Counted from the first letter of the stretch, positions 1 to 9,371 are shown. The stretch: DNA of 64,000 bases from Achromobacter sp. AONIH1 (GCF_002902905.1 NZ_CP026124.1:1488001-1552000); one strand, 5' to 3'. Made by a program: numbers and translations. Notes: generated by a model from the sequence alone, not told the origin.

Positions 1-273
1 TTCGATCAGGCCATGGCGAGCCTGCGGTTGCTGCCCCGCTGGCAGGACGGCGGCGAGCCATTCGCACGGGCCAAGGCACGCGTGGTGGGCGAGTTCGAGC
101 GCGAGTACCTGCGGCGCGCACTCTCCCATCACGGCGGCAACGTGGCGCAGGCCGCCAGGGCGTCCAGCAAGCACCGCCGCGCATTCTGGGCGTTGATGCG
201 CAAGCACGGCATAGAAGCCGCGCCCTATCGCATCGCGGCGGCCCGGCGCGGCCAGGACATGCCGTCGGACTGA
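1..273 (+). CDS. C-terminal end of a Fis-type (probably sigma-54-dependent) response regulator, partial
   Basis: The reading frame is open from base 1, so the gene starts before the window; only about 90 C-terminal residues are seen. The segment FEREYLRRALSHHGGNVAQA followed by ARASSKHRRAFWALMRKHGI resembles the Fis-like helix-turn-helix that ends NtrC-type activators, where the HGGN element and the RRAxWxLxRKHGI recognition helix are typical. Such proteins bind upstream enhancers and activate sigma-54 promoters. The receiver and AAA+ domains are outside the window, so the subtype and targets are unknown. A single internal Met at base 13 is not the true start. It is followed by a 146-bp gap before hemE in which no clear terminator is visible. 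Confidence 0.6.
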   Translation, partial: FDQAMASLRLLPRWQDGGEPFARAKARVVGEFEREYLRRALSHHGGNVAQAARASSKHRRAFWALMRKHGIEAAPYRIAAARRGQDMPSD

Positions 274-419
274 GCGCTGTCCGGACCGGGCGCCAAGCGC
301 CGGCGCACGGCCTCGGTCATTCTCGCCGCTTGCGTCCGAACAAGCCCGCCTTGGGCCTAGGGCCGCGTTCTGTCAGCCAGGGGAAGTAAACTCACGGCTT
401 CCGATCAAAGAGGATAGCC

Positions 420-1493
420 GTGTCTGCTTCCGCCCTGAAGAACGATGTGTTCTTGCGCTCGCTCTTGCGCGAGCCCGTGCCCTATACCCCGATCTGGCTG
501 ATGCGCCAGGCGGGCCGCTACCTGCCCGAGTACAACGAGACGCGCGCCCGGGCGGGTTCGTTCATGGGCCTGGCTCAGAATCCCGACTACGCCGCGGAAG
601 TCACCCTGCAGCCGCTGGCGCGGTTCGACCTGGACGCGGCCATCCTGTTCTCCGACATTCTCACCGTGCCGCACGCCATGGGCCTGGGACTGGACTTCGC
701 CGCTGGCGAAGGGCCGCGCTTCGCGCATCCCGTGCGCACCGAGGACGACGTGCGCCGCCTGGCCGTGCCCGACATGGACAAGCTGCGCTATGTCTTTGAC
801 GCGGTCCGCGTCATCCGCCGCGAACTCGACGGCAAGGTGCCGCTGATCGGTTTCGCCGGCAGCCCCTGGACCATCGCCTGCTACATGGTCGAAGGGCAGG
901 GCAGCGACGACTATCGCCTGATCAAGACGATGCTGTACGCGCGGCCGGACCTGCTGCATCACATCCTGGAAATCAACGCCCAGGCCACGCTGCAATACCT
1001 GAATGCGCAGATCGACGCGGGCGCCCAGGCCGTCATGCTGTTCGACAGCTGGGGCGGCGTGCTGGCCGATGGCCTGTTCCAGCAGTTTTCGCTGGCGTAT
1101 ACCCGCAAGGTGGTCGCGGGCCTGAAGCGCGAGAACGAAGGCCGCCGCGTGCCGGTCATTGTGTTCACCAAGGGCGGCGGGCAGTGGCTGGAACAGATCG
1201 CTGCCTGCGGCTGCGACGCGGTCGGCCTGGACTGGACCGTGGACCTGGCGGCGGCGCGTCGCCGCACCGGCGACTCGGTTGCGTTCCAGGGCAACCTGGA
1301 TCCCATGGCGCTGTTCGGCGGCGGCGACGCCATCCGGACCGAGGCGCGCCGGGTGCTGGACGCGTTCGGCCCGGTCGGCAAAGGGGGGCATGTGTTCAAT
1401 CTGGGGCATGGCATTTCACGCTTCACGCCTCCTGAAGCCGTAGCCGAATTGGTCGATGAAGTCCACCGGCACAGCCGTTCGTTGCGGGGATAA
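420..1493 (+). CDS. hemE: uroporphyrinogen decarboxylase
   Basis: HemE removes four acetate carboxyl groups from uroporphyrinogen III to give coproporphyrinogen III, a cytoplasmic step in haem synthesis. The 357-residue length is normal for the family. The N-terminal signature [15 protein letters not shown] (Arg and Gln line the substrate pocket), the [12 protein letters not shown] loop with the essential Asp, and [16 protein letters not shown] are all present, as is the C-terminal NLGHGI motif. The start is GTG at 420, chosen because AGAGGA lies about six bases upstream and the [10 protein letters not shown] block is then at the expected depth. It stands alone upstream of priA, separated by about 350 bp. 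Confidence 0.97.
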   Translation: MSASALKNDVFLRSLLREPVPYTPIWLMRQAGRYLPEYNETRARAGSFMGLAQNPDYAAEVTLQPLARFDLDAAILFSDILTVPHAMGLGLDFAAGEGPRFAHPVRTEDDVRRLAVPDMDKLRYVFDAVRVIRRELDGKVPLIGFAGSPWTIACYMVEGQGSDDYRLIKTMLYARPDLLHHILEINAQATLQYLNAQIDAGAQAVMLFDSWGGVLADGLFQQFSLAYTRKVVAGLKRENEGRRVPVIVFTKGGGQWLEQIAACGCDAVGLDWTVDLAAARRRTGDSVAFQGNLDPMALFGGGDAIRTEARRVLDAFGPVGKGGHVFNLGHGISRFTPPEAVAELVDEVHRHSRSLRG

Positions 1494-1617
1494 GTGAGTG
1501 AGCGCTTCGCGCCCAAGGGCCGAAGCTTGAGGGCCCCGACGCACAGTTGTGCACAGCAAGAAAGCGCTCGGGGAAAACCCTTTATAAGCTGGTTTACAAT
1601 CTCGAAAGCCTGCATAA

Positions 1618-1732
1618 GTCATTGTTAATAATGACGAAAACAGGGTTTTCAGCAGGATTGCAAGAGTTGATGCAATCTTGCCTTATTCCAAAGTGTGATG
1701 TTGCTCTTGCCTTTTCCCCAAAGTTATCCACA
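1618..1732. promoter_or_regulatory. AT-rich hemE-priA intergenic region with a DnaA box and two inverted repeats
   Basis: The gap between hemE and priA (1494-1842) holds no gene but is clearly AT-richer than its surroundings. It carries a perfect DnaA-box consensus TTATCCACA at 1724-1732 and a near match TTGTGCACA at 547 bases into the preceding kilobase (1547-1555). Two inverted repeats are visible: GTCATT/AATGAC (1618-1635, 6-nt loop) and GATTGCA/TGCAATC (1656-1677, 8-nt loop). Promoter-like TATAAG and TACAAT hexamers lie at about 1583-1600. It may serve the priA promoter; a replication role is only a possibility. Confidence 0.4.
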
Positions 1733-1842
1733 GGCAGGGGGCAAGCCGGCCCGGCGACCCCTGGGGGAATTGGCGGGATCCGGCCTATCGCCGGACGGCT
1801 CAACCTTTCGGCCAGAAAACCGTCTTCCATTGATCCGTCCCC

Positions 1843-3939
1843 GTGAACATGCCTGATACCGACGCCGTCCAGAATCCCGCCGCCGTCTGCTGGGTGCGGG
1901 TGGCGCTGGATGTGCCCTTGCCCGGTCCGTTCGACTACCGCAGCGATGCGCCGGTGGAGGCGGGGCTGCGCGTGATCGTGCCGTTCGGACGTCGCAAGAT
2001 GATCGGCGTGGTGGTGGACAATCCGGCCGAGCCGTCTTTCGACCCCAAGCAGATCAAGCCGATCGAAGAGGTACTGCGCGACCTGCCGCCCTTCGACGGA
2101 GACTGGCTGCGCCTGGCGCGCTTCGCCGCCGAGTACTACCAGCGGCCGCTGGGCGAGGTCATGCTGCCGACCCTGCCGCCGCCGTTACGCAAGCCGTCCG
2201 CCTATCAGGGCAAGCGCTCCGCCGGCGGGCCGGTGGCGCGGCTGGACGGTCGCAAGCGCAAGAAGGCGCGCGCGCCGGCTCAGGCCGACCAGCCGCCGGC
2301 GCTGAACGATGCGCAGCAGGCGGCGGTGGAAACGCTGGCCGCCCTGAATGGCTTCAAGCCCGTGTTGCTGTACGGCGTGACCGGCAGCGGCAAGACCGAG
2401 GTCTACCTGCGCGCCGCCGAGCGCGTGCTGGCCGCCGGTCGTCAGGTGCTGCTGATGGTCCCGGAAATCAATCTGACGCCGCAACTCGAAGGCGCGCTGC
2501 GGGCGCGGCTGGAGGCGCAGCTGGGGCCGGACGGCCTGGCCGTGATGCACAGCGGCCTGTCCGACGGCGAGCGGCTGGATGCGTGGTCGCGCGCCCAGCG
2601 CGGCCAGGCGCGCATGCTGCTGGGCACGCGCATGGCGATATTCGCGCCGCTGTCCGAGCTGGGCCTGATCATCGTCGATGAAGAACACGACGCGTCCTAC
2701 AAGCAGCAGGACGGCCTGCGCTATTCGGCGCGCGACCTGGCGGTGTGGCGGGCGCACGACCTGAATGTGCCGGTGGTGCTGGGTTCGGCCACGCCCTCGC
2801 TGGAAACCTGGCAGCACGCCGAGCGCGGCCGCTACCTGCGGCTGGCGCTGCCGGGCCGCGCGCGCGCCAGCAGCCTGCCGGCGATCAAGCTGGTGGACAC
2901 GCGCCGCCTGCAGATGAAACAGGGCCTGTCGCCGCAATTGCTGGACGCCATCGGCCAGCGACTGGAGCGCAAGGAGCAGTCGCTCATCTTCCTGAACCGC
3001 CGCGGCTACGCGCCGGTGCTGCATTGCCAGTCCTGCGCCTGGGTCAGCAACTGCCCGCGCTGCACGGCCTTCACCGTGCTGCACCGGAGCGGCAACGGCG
3101 GCAACCGCCTGCATTGCCACCATTGCGGCTACCAGGCGACGGTGCCGCGCGCCTGCCCCGAATGCGGCGACCAGGACCTGGCGCCGATGGGGCGCGGCAC
3201 CCAGCGCATCGAGGAGCATCTGGCCGAGCTGTTTCCCGAGGCGCGCATCCTGCGCATCGACGCCGACAGCACGCGCAGGAAAGGCAGCGCCGAAGCGCTG
3301 TTCGCGTCGGTGCACGCGGGCGAGGTCGACATCCTGGTGGGCACGCAGATGGTGGCCAAGGGCCACGACTTCGCGCGCCTGGGGCTGGTGGGTGTGCTCA
3401 ACGCCGATTCCATGCTGTTCGCGCATGATTTCCGCGCGCCCGAACGCCTGTTCGCGCAGCTCATGCAGGTGGCTGGCCGCGCCGGCCGCCATCAGAACAA
3501 TGGCGAGGTGCTGATCCAGACCGGCTATCCCGAGCAGCCCGTGTACCAGGCGCTGCTGCGGCACGACTACGCGGGCTTCGCCCGCCACGCCTTGGACGAA
3601 CGCGAGAGCACCGGCCTGCCGCCCTACGCCTATCAGGCGCTGCTGACCGCCGAGGCGCGCGAGCTGGCCACGGCGCAGGCCTTCCTGCAGCAGGCGCGCG
3701 CCATGCCGGAAGGCGAGTGGGCGGCGGACTTCCCGCCGCTGGACGCCATCATGCTGTACGACCCGGTGCCGCTGCGCGTGGTGCGCGTGGCGAACGTGGA
3801 GCGCGCGCAACTGCTGGTGGAAAGCACCAGCCGGCCGGCGCTGCAGGAATTCCTGCGGGTGTGGTCGCATTACCTGCCCTATCTGGCCAACGAGGCCCGC
3901 GTGCGCTGGCAGCTGGAAGTGGATCCGCTGGAGATCTGA
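1843..3939 (+). CDS. priA: primosomal protein N' (PriA), replication-restart DNA helicase
   Basis: PriA recognises stalled forks and D-loops and reloads the replisome. The 698-residue protein shows the N-terminal 3'-end binding domain (about 1-105), a helicase core with Walker A GVTGSGKTEVY (about residue 179) and Walker B DEEH in IIVDEEHDASYKQ, and a zinc-binding module with eight Cys arranged as four CxxC pairs (HCQSC, NCPRC, HCHHC, ACPEC) at about 396-445. The motif VAGRAGR near 545 is helicase motif VI. Start is GTG at 1843; an ATG two codons later is an equally reasonable start. It is followed after five bases by the Rep helicase, so the two are probably co-transcribed. Confidence 0.96.
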   Translation: MNMPDTDAVQNPAAVCWVRVALDVPLPGPFDYRSDAPVEAGLRVIVPFGRRKMIGVVVDNPAEPSFDPKQIKPIEEVLRDLPPFDGDWLRLARFAAEYYQRPLGEVMLPTLPPPLRKPSAYQGKRSAGGPVARLDGRKRKKARAPAQADQPPALNDAQQAAVETLAALNGFKPVLLYGVTGSGKTEVYLRAAERVLAAGRQVLLMVPEINLTPQLEGALRARLEAQLGPDGLAVMHSGLSDGERLDAWSRAQRGQARMLLGTRMAIFAPLSELGLIIVDEEHDASYKQQDGLRYSARDLAVWRAHDLNVPVVLGSATPSLETWQHAERGRYLRLALPGRARASSLPAIKLVDTRRLQMKQGLSPQLLDAIGQRLERKEQSLIFLNRRGYAPVLHCQSCAWVSNCPRCTAFTVLHRSGNGGNRLHCHHCGYQATVPRACPECGDQDLAPMGRGTQRIEEHLAELFPEARILRIDADSTRRKGSAEALFASVHAGEVDILVGTQMVAKGHDFARLGLVGVLNADSMLFAHDFRAPERLFAQLMQVAGRAGRHQNNGEVLIQTGYPEQPVYQALLRHDYAGFARHALDERESTGLPPYAYQALLTAEARELATAQAFLQQARAMPEGEWAADFPPLDAIMLYDPVPLRVVRVANVERAQLLVESTSRPALQEFLRVWSHYLPYLANEARVRWQLEVDPLEI

Positions 3940-3944
3940 GGAAA

Positions 3945-6008
3945 ATGTCCGCAAGCGAACCCATTGGCCACGGCCTGAATCCCGCGCAGAAGGAAGCGGT
4001 GCTTTACCTGGACGGCCCCTGCCTGGTGCTGGCCGGCGCCGGCAGCGGCAAGACGCGGGTGATCACGCAGAAGATCGCTTACCTGCTGCGCGAATGCGGC
4101 TACATGGGCCGCAACGTGGTGGCGCTGACCTTCACCAACAAGGCCGCGCGCGAGATGGACGAGCGCGTCAAGACGCTGGTCGACCGCAAGCTGTCCAAGG
4201 GCCTGACCATCAGCACCTTCCATTCGCTGGGCGTGAAGATGCTGCGCGAGGAAGCGCGCAATGCCGGGCTCAAGCCGACCTTCTCGATCCTGGACGCGGA
4301 CGATGCCATGAGCATCATCCAGGAACTGCTGGCCACCACCGACAAGGCGCGGCTGCGCCACGTGCAGGGCATCATCTCGCTGTGGAAGAACGCGCTGATG
4401 GAGCCGGACGACGCGGCGCAGGCGGCGCAGACGCCCGCCGAAGCGGAGGCGGCCAATGTCTACCGCAGCTACGCCGCCACGCTGGCCGCCTATCAGGCGG
4501 TGGACTTCGACGACCTGATCCGCATTCCCGCGCTGTTGCTGGCCGGCAACGAGGAAGTGCGCACGCGCTGGCAGAACCGCGTGCGCTACCTGCTGGTCGA
4601 CGAGTACCAGGACACCAACGTGTGCCAGTACCGGCTGGTGCAGCTGCTGACCGGCCAGCGCGCCATGTTCACCGCCGTGGGCGACGACGACCAGGCCATC
4701 TACGCCTGGCGCGGCGCGACCATCGAGAACCTGGCCAAGCTCACCACCGACTATCCCAACATCAAGCTCATCAAGCTGGAGCAGAACTACCGCTCGGTGC
4801 AGCGCATCCTGGCGGCGGCCAACAGCGTCATCGAGCGCAATCCCAAGCTGTTCGAGAAAAAACTGTGGTCCGACCTGGGCACGGGCGAGCCCATCGTCGT
4901 GTCCGCCATGGACGGCGAGGAGCAGGAGGCCGAGTCCATCGCGATGAAAGTGTCGGCCGCGCGCTTCGAGCGCCAGGCGCAGTGGAAGGACTTCGCCATC
5001 CTCTACCGCAGCAACCACCAGTCGCGCATCCTGGAACAGGCGCTGCGCAACCTGAAGATCCCGTACACCATCGCCGGCGGGCAGAGTTTCTTTGACAAGG
5101 CCGAGGTGCGCGACATCCTGGCCTACTTGCGGCTGCTGGCCAACGATGACGACGATCCGGCCTTCATCCGCGCGGCCACCACGCCCAAGCGCGGCATCGG
5201 CCAGGCCACCTTGCAGACGCTGGGCCAGTACGCCGCCAGCCGCGAGCTGTCGCTGCTGGCCGCCGTGCCCGAGACCGGCCTGGAAAGCCTGCTGGCGCCG
5301 CGCCAGATCGAACCGCTGCGCACCTTCACCGAATTCATCCGCCGCATGCAGTGGCGCGCGGGCCGCGGCGCGGCCGATGGCAAGCGCGATGCGCCGGCAG
5401 AACCGGCTGGCCCGATCCTGGACGATCTGCTGCAAGCCATCCAGTACGAGCGGCACCTGTTCGAGCTGTTCGATGAGAAGCCGGCGCAGACGCGCTGGCA
5501 GAACGTGCTGGAACTGACGGGCTGGCTCAAGCGCAAGGCCGAGGAAGACAATATGTCGCTCTTCGACCTGGTGCAGCATGTGGCGCTGGTGACCATGCTG
5601 GAGCGCGGCGAGGAAGAAGAACCCGACGCGGTGAAGATGTCCACGCTGCATGCCTCGAAGGGGCTGGAGTATCCCCACGTGTACCTGGCCGGCGTCGAGG
5701 AAGGCCTGCTGCCGCACCTGGGCAAGGACGACGAAGTCGGCGACCCGGCGCGCGCGGCCGAGAACCTGGCCACCCGCATCCAGGAAGAGCGCCGGCTGAT
5801 GTACGTGGGCATCACGCGCGCGCAGCGCAGCCTGAACCTGAGCTGGTGCAAGCGCCGCCGCCGCGCCCGCGAGGACGTGGTGCGCGAACCGTCGCGCTTC
5901 ATCGAGGAAATGGGCCTGGACGATCCCGCCATCAAGGAAGACGAGGTCACCGCGGCGATGAATCCGAAGGAACGGTTGGGTATGCTCAAGGCCCTGCTGA
6001 AGAAGTAG
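3945..6008 (+). CDS. rep: UvrD/Rep-family ATP-dependent DNA helicase (Rep-like)
   Basis: A superfamily 1A 3'-5' helicase of 687 residues, close to E. coli Rep in length and opening (LNPAQKEAVLYLDGPCLVLAG). Walker A is GAGSGKT, motif Ia is TFTNKAAREM, Walker B is VDEYQDTN, motif III is DDQAIYAWRGA, and motif VI is YVGITRAQ. Rep removes proteins ahead of the fork and cooperates with PriA in restart, which suits its place directly after priA. The ATG at 3945 lies five bases after the priA stop with GAGGAAA just upstream; a longer open frame running back to 3717 lies inside priA and is not used. PcrA/UvrD is the alternative name, but the sequence is nearer Rep. Confidence 0.92.
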   Translation: MSASEPIGHGLNPAQKEAVLYLDGPCLVLAGAGSGKTRVITQKIAYLLRECGYMGRNVVALTFTNKAAREMDERVKTLVDRKLSKGLTISTFHSLGVKMLREEARNAGLKPTFSILDADDAMSIIQELLATTDKARLRHVQGIISLWKNALMEPDDAAQAAQTPAEAEAANVYRSYAATLAAYQAVDFDDLIRIPALLLAGNEEVRTRWQNRVRYLLVDEYQDTNVCQYRLVQLLTGQRAMFTAVGDDDQAIYAWRGATIENLAKLTTDYPNIKLIKLEQNYRSVQRILAAANSVIERNPKLFEKKLWSDLGTGEPIVVSAMDGEEQEAESIAMKVSAARFERQAQWKDFAILYRSNHQSRILEQALRNLKIPYTIAGGQSFFDKAEVRDILAYLRLLANDDDDPAFIRAATTPKRGIGQATLQTLGQYAASRELSLLAAVPETGLESLLAPRQIEPLRTFTEFIRRMQWRAGRGAADGKRDAPAEPAGPILDDLLQAIQYERHLFELFDEKPAQTRWQNVLELTGWLKRKAEEDNMSLFDLVQHVALVTMLERGEEEEPDAVKMSTLHASKGLEYPHVYLAGVEEGLLPHLGKDDEVGDPARAAENLATRIQEERRLMYVGITRAQRSLNLSWCKRRRRAREDVVREPSRFIEEMGLDDPAIKEDEVTAAMNPKERLGMLKALLKK

Positions 6009-6085
6009 ACCCCCCCGAAGCGCCGGGGGCGCTTCCCCCCCAGGGGGGCGCTGCTACGGACCGGCGGAGCCGGATCCGTGCAGCC
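6009..6085 (+). repeat. type A interspersed repeat, copy 1
   Basis: Starts at the base after the rep stop codon. It has the layout shared with copies at 11125, 15340 and 48607: an ACCCCCGAAGCGC block, a C-run/G-run hairpin (here CCCCCC/GGGGGG), then GGACCGGCGGAGCCGGATCC. Each part can fold into a hairpin. This copy has a diverged first hairpin. The remainder of the gap (6086-6316) shows no gene, no clear promoter and lower GC. Confidence 0.7.
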
Positions 6086-6316
6086 CTGGTCTTTGCGGGA
6101 CGAGTTGTTTGCTTGGCATTGGGGCTTTGCTGGCGGGGTGGGCTCGCTGCGCGCTGTTGTGGGCTGATCGCCTGTCTGGCGTGTTTCGGTTCTTTGTGTG
6201 ACAGATGGGGTTTCCTGCGGCGCGGCGGTGGCGTGCAAGAAATTACATGACGCGCGCCGGCTTCGGCGTTATACCTGTGGTCTTGCCCGCTGCCATCCGC
6301 CTATTTCATTCCCGCC

Positions 6317-7150
6317 ATGAAGGACGTCGTTCGATACCATCCCGTACCCGGCATGCCCGGCATGGTGCTGGGTCAGGCGCGGATCACCGAGTTCCAGTTC
6401 GATCGCCACTATCACGTGGACTATCACATCGGGCTGGTGACGCAGGGCGTGCAGCGGCAGAGCTTTCGCGGTCGCAGCGTGCTATTGGGGCCGGGCGCCG
6501 TCGCCTTGATGCCGCCGGGTGAAATTCATGACGGCGCGGGCGTTTCCGACTATGGCCTTTCCCATACGCTCCAGACCTTTCGCATCGCGCCGGAGCTGAT
6601 GCGCGGGTTTCTGCGCGAAGTGGCGGGCGGCGCGGGCGAGGAGCGATTCCTGGCCACGCTGATCGAGGACGCGGGATTGGCGCAGCGGCTGATGGCGCTG
6701 CATGGCGCCTGGATGTCCGACGCGTCCGCCACGCCGATGGCGCGCGATGAGGCGTCGCTGGCCGTCATGGCCGCGCTGTTCGCGCGCAGCGGCGCGGCGG
6801 CGCCGCGCGCGGTCAAGGGCGGTCTGTCGGCCGAGCACCGCCGCCGTGTGCTGGACTACTGCCAGGAGCGCCTGAGCGAGAAGATCGGCCTGGAAGACCT
6901 GGCGGCGCTATGCGGCCTGAGCCGCTTCCAGTTCTTGCGCCGCTTCGCGCATTCCTTCGGGCTGACGCCGCATGCCTGGCTGGTGCGGCTGCGGCTGGAG
7001 CGGGCCTGCGCGGCGCTGGCCGGGTCCGGCCTGAGCGTGGCGCAGGTCGCGGCCGAGGTAGGCTTCTACGACCAGAGCCATTTCAACCGCGCCTTCCGCG
7101 TGGCCTATGGCGCGCCGCCATCGGCCTATCAGCCGGGCGGCGCGGCATAG
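6317..7150 (+). CDS. AraC-family transcriptional regulator
   Basis: A 277-residue regulator with an N-terminal cupin-like sensing domain (HYHVDYHIGLVTQG, then LGPGAVALMPPGEIHDG) and a C-terminal double helix-turn-helix from about residue 175 (KIGLEDLAALCGLSRFQFLR, then VAQVAAEVGFYDQSHFNRAF). The pattern resembles AraC proteins that sit beside amino-acid exporters or metabolic genes, but no target is obvious. It is convergent with the threonine aldolase gene, separated only by a 14-bp repeat array. The effector is unknown. The ATG at 6317 lacks a strong Shine-Dalgarno sequence but gives the usual family length. Confidence 0.88.
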   Translation: MKDVVRYHPVPGMPGMVLGQARITEFQFDRHYHVDYHIGLVTQGVQRQSFRGRSVLLGPGAVALMPPGEIHDGAGVSDYGLSHTLQTFRIAPELMRGFLREVAGGAGEERFLATLIEDAGLAQRLMALHGAWMSDASATPMARDEASLAVMAALFARSGAAAPRAVKGGLSAEHRRRVLDYCQERLSEKIGLEDLAALCGLSRFQFLRRFAHSFGLTPHAWLVRLRLERACAALAGSGLSVAQVAAEVGFYDQSHFNRAFRVAYGAPPSAYQPGGAA

Positions 7151-7220
7151 GCAGGCAACCCCACGCAGGCAACTTCATGCAGGCAACCCCATGCAGGCGG
7201 TCTCATGCGGGCAACGTCAT
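7151..7220. repeat. five imperfect 14-bp tandem repeats
   Basis: Five consecutive 14-mers begin directly after the TAG of the AraC gene: GCAGGCAACCCCAC, GCAGGCAACTTCAT, GCAGGCAACCCCAT, GCAGGCGGTCTCAT and GCGGGCAACGTCAT. The last unit overlaps the stop codon of the convergent threonine aldolase gene. The period is not a multiple of three, so it is not a coding repeat. It fills the whole gap between the two genes. Confidence 0.8.
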
Positions 7221-8284
7221 GCGCGCGCCACGGCGGCGCGCAGCGCCGATAGAAAGTGATCCACGTCCTGTTCGCGCGTGGCGAATGAAGTGACCAGGCG
7301 CACGATGCCCGGGCCCCAGCGGTCATGGTAGAAGCCGAAGCCCTGCGCCAGCAGGCTGTCGATGGCGGCAGCGGGCAGGCGGCAGAACAGGATGTTGGCA
7401 TCGGCGCGGCCCTGCAGCGCCACGCCGGGCAGGCCTTCCATGCCGGCCGCCAGGCGTCGCGCCATGGCATTGGCCTGGCGCGCGTTGCGCAGCCACAGAT
7501 CGCCGTCCAGATAGGCCTGCATCTGCGCCGACAGCAGGCGCATCTTGGAAAACAGATGGCCGCCGCGCTTGCGGCGGAACGCCAGCGCCTTGGCCGGCGC
7601 GGGATCGAACAGCACGATGGCCTCCACGCCCAGCGCGCCGTTCTTGGTGGCGCCGAAGGACAGCGCGGTCACGCCCGCCTTCCAGGTCATCTCTGCCGGG
7701 CTGCAATCCAGGCTGACCAGCGCGTTGGCGAAGCGCGCGCCGTCCATGTGCAGCGGCAGTCCGGCGTCGCGGCAGACGGCGCCGATGGCGCGCAGCTCGT
7801 CCAGCGTGTAGACGCCGCCGGTCTCGGTGGCCTGGGTGACGCTGACGCAGGACGGCTGCATCGAATGCACGTCGCCCGCCTTGCGGCGCGCCTCGACTGC
7901 CAGCTGGGCGGGGTCGATCTTGGCGTCGGCGCCGCCCAGCAGCGTCAGGCGCGCGCCGCCGGTAAAGAACTCGGGCGCGCCGCATTCGTCATTGGCGATA
8001 TGGCTTTGCGCATGACACAGCACGCTGCCCCAGGGCGGCGTCAGCGCCGAGAGGCTGAGCGAATTGGCGGCGGTGCCGGTCGGCACCAGCAGCACGTCGA
8101 CCTCGCGCTCGAAGATGTCGGCCAGCTGGCGGCGCACCTGCGCCGAACCCTCGTCGGCGCCGTAGGGTTGCGCCTGGCCGTGGCAGGCCGCCGCCAGCGC
8201 AGCCAGGATCTCGGGGCTGGCGCCGGCGATGTTGTCGCTGGAAAAGCCCATCTGCGGGGCGTCGGGAGAGGCGGGCGTGTGCAA
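7217..8284 (-). CDS. ltaE: low-specificity L-threonine aldolase (PLP-dependent)
   Basis: Cleaves L-threonine or allo-threonine to glycine and acetaldehyde. The 355 residues show a fold-type I PLP enzyme of the beta-eliminating lyase family: the opening [16 protein letters not shown], the cofactor-contacting [10 protein letters not shown], the [11 protein letters not shown]sp that pairs with the pyridine nitrogen, and the Schiff-base lysine in [11 protein letters not shown]. The start is taken as TTG at 8284 because GGAG lies seven bases upstream; the ATG at 8251 would remove 11 residues but has no ribosome site. It is convergent with the AraC gene, and divergent from the glutamine amidotransferase gene, 128 bp away. 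Confidence 0.9.
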   Translation of the reverse strand: MHTPASPDAPQMGFSSDNIAGASPEILAALAAACHGQAQPYGADEGSAQVRRQLADIFEREVDVLLVPTGTAANSLSLSALTPPWGSVLCHAQSHIANDECGAPEFFTGGARLTLLGGADAKIDPAQLAVEARRKAGDVHSMQPSCVSVTQATETGGVYTLDELRAIGAVCRDAGLPLHMDGARFANALVSLDCSPAEMTWKAGVTALSFGATKNGALGVEAIVLFDPAPAKALAFRRKRGGHLFSKMRLLSAQMQAYLDGDLWLRNARQANAMARRLAAGMEGLPGVALQGRADANILFCRLPAAAIDSLLAQGFGFYHDRWGPGIVRLVTSFATREQDVDHFLSALRAAVARA

Positions 8285-8412
8285 GGCGGGACTCCGGGGA
8301 GTGATTCGGGGATAGACCCCGACTATGCCGCGCGCCGGCCCGCCGCGCTTGTAGAAAATTGCGGCCTGCTCCTACACTGGCCCGCAAGGAACGCGTATCG
8401 AAGGAGCATCCC

Positions 8413-9267
8413 ATGTGCCGCTGGCTCGCTTACACCGGCAGTCCCCTGCAGATGGAGCGCGTGCTGTTCAAGGCGCGCCATTCCCTGATCGACCAGAGCC
8501 TGCATGCGCGCCTGGGCGCCACCACCACCAACGGCGACGGCTTCGGGCTGGGCTGGTACGCCCGCCCGGCGCCAGACGGCTCCCTGGAACCGCCGTTCCG
8601 CTACCGCAGCGTGCATCCGGCCTGGAACGACCGCAACCTGCGCGAGGCCGCGCGCGCCATTCATTCCTCGCTGTTCGTGGCGCACATCCGCGCCGCCACC
8701 GACACGCCGGCGCAGGAAACCAACTGCCATCCGTTCCGCCATGGCAACTGGCTGTTCGTGCACAACGGCCTGATCCGCGACTTTCCGCTGCTGCGGCGCG
8801 ACCTGATGCTGATGATCGCGCCGGCGTATTTCGGCTCGCTTGAAGGGTCGACCGATTCCGAGCTGATGTTCCTGCTGGCGCTGAGCTTCGGCCTGGAGGA
8901 TGACCCGCTGCCGGCGCTGGCGCGCATGGTGGGGGCGGTGGAAGAGACCGGGCGCCGCCATGGCGTGGCGCAGCCCATCAACATGACGGTGTGCGCGCTG
9001 GACGGCGAGCGCATGATCGCGGTGCGTTATTCCAGCGAGCGCGAGTCGCGCACGCTGTTCCACAACACCTGCGTGCAGCACCTGCGCCAGCTGTATCCCG
9101 ACGATCCGCAGATCGCGGCGCTGGGCGACGACACCTTCCTGCTGCTGTCCGAACCGCTGACCGACATGGCGGATGCCTGGGAGGAAGTGCCCGAGTCCAC
9201 CGCGCTGATCGCCGCGCGCGGCGAGCTGCGGCATTTTCCGTTCGCGCCGATCGCGCCGGGCGCCTGA
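8413..9267 (+). CDS. class II glutamine amidotransferase (YafJ/EgtC-like)
   Basis: A 284-residue protein that starts MCRWLAYTG, so Met removal exposes the N-terminal Cys nucleophile typical of Ntn-type glutaminases. Further class II motifs are NGDGFGLGWYA, HIRAATDTPAQETNCHPF and the glutamine-site NWLFVHNGLI. These hydrolyse glutamine or a gamma-glutamyl bond. The family includes EgtC of ergothioneine synthesis and E. coli YafJ of unknown role; no ergothioneine genes lie nearby, so a generic name is safest. The start is fixed by the catalytic Cys, with AAGGAG nine bases upstream. An upstream in-frame extension to 8359 would bury the nucleophile and is rejected. Confidence 0.9.
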   Translation: MCRWLAYTGSPLQMERVLFKARHSLIDQSLHARLGATTTNGDGFGLGWYARPAPDGSLEPPFRYRSVHPAWNDRNLREAARAIHSSLFVAHIRAATDTPAQETNCHPFRHGNWLFVHNGLIRDFPLLRRDLMLMIAPAYFGSLEGSTDSELMFLLALSFGLEDDPLPALARMVGAVEETGRRHGVAQPINMTVCALDGERMIAVRYSSERESRTLFHNTCVQHLRQLYPDDPQIAALGDDTFLLLSEPLTDMADAWEEVPESTALIAARGELRHFPFAPIAPGA

Positions 9268-9320
9268 TGCCTGCGACTTGATGCCTGAAGCTTGCTGCTT
9301 GATGCGGCGCGCTTGATTCG
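9265..9320. repeat. imperfect 14-bp tandem repeats after the glutamine amidotransferase gene
   Basis: The array begins with the gene's own TGA stop: TGATGCCTGCGACT (9265), TGATGCCTGAAGCT (9279), a 7-nt half unit TGCTGCT (9293), TGATGCGGCGCGCT (9300), and a partial TGATTCG (9314). The same period of 14 is seen at 7151 and 35531 although the units differ in sequence. Confidence 0.65.
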
Positions 9321-9371
9321 CAAGGAATCGCATCTGGCGCTTGCCGCGCCGCCGGAGCGATCCGTTGCGGC

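Noticed and set aside
405..1409. Long open frame antisense to hemE, and similar long antisense frames to priA, rep, dpp, liv and most other genes
   Set aside because: High GC leaves few stop codons; these frames lack ribosome sites and family motifs and mirror real genes.
1499..1545. GCGCTTCGCGCCC...CGAAGCTTG segment after hemE that looks slightly like a type A repeat
   Set aside because: Too little agreement with the three-hairpin layout to call a copy.
1494..1842. Chromosomal replication origin
   Set aside because: Only one perfect DnaA box and one near match are present, and neither dnaA nor mnmG is nearby.
7151..7220. CRISPR array
   Set aside because: The repeats are 14 bp with no spacers, and no cas genes are present.
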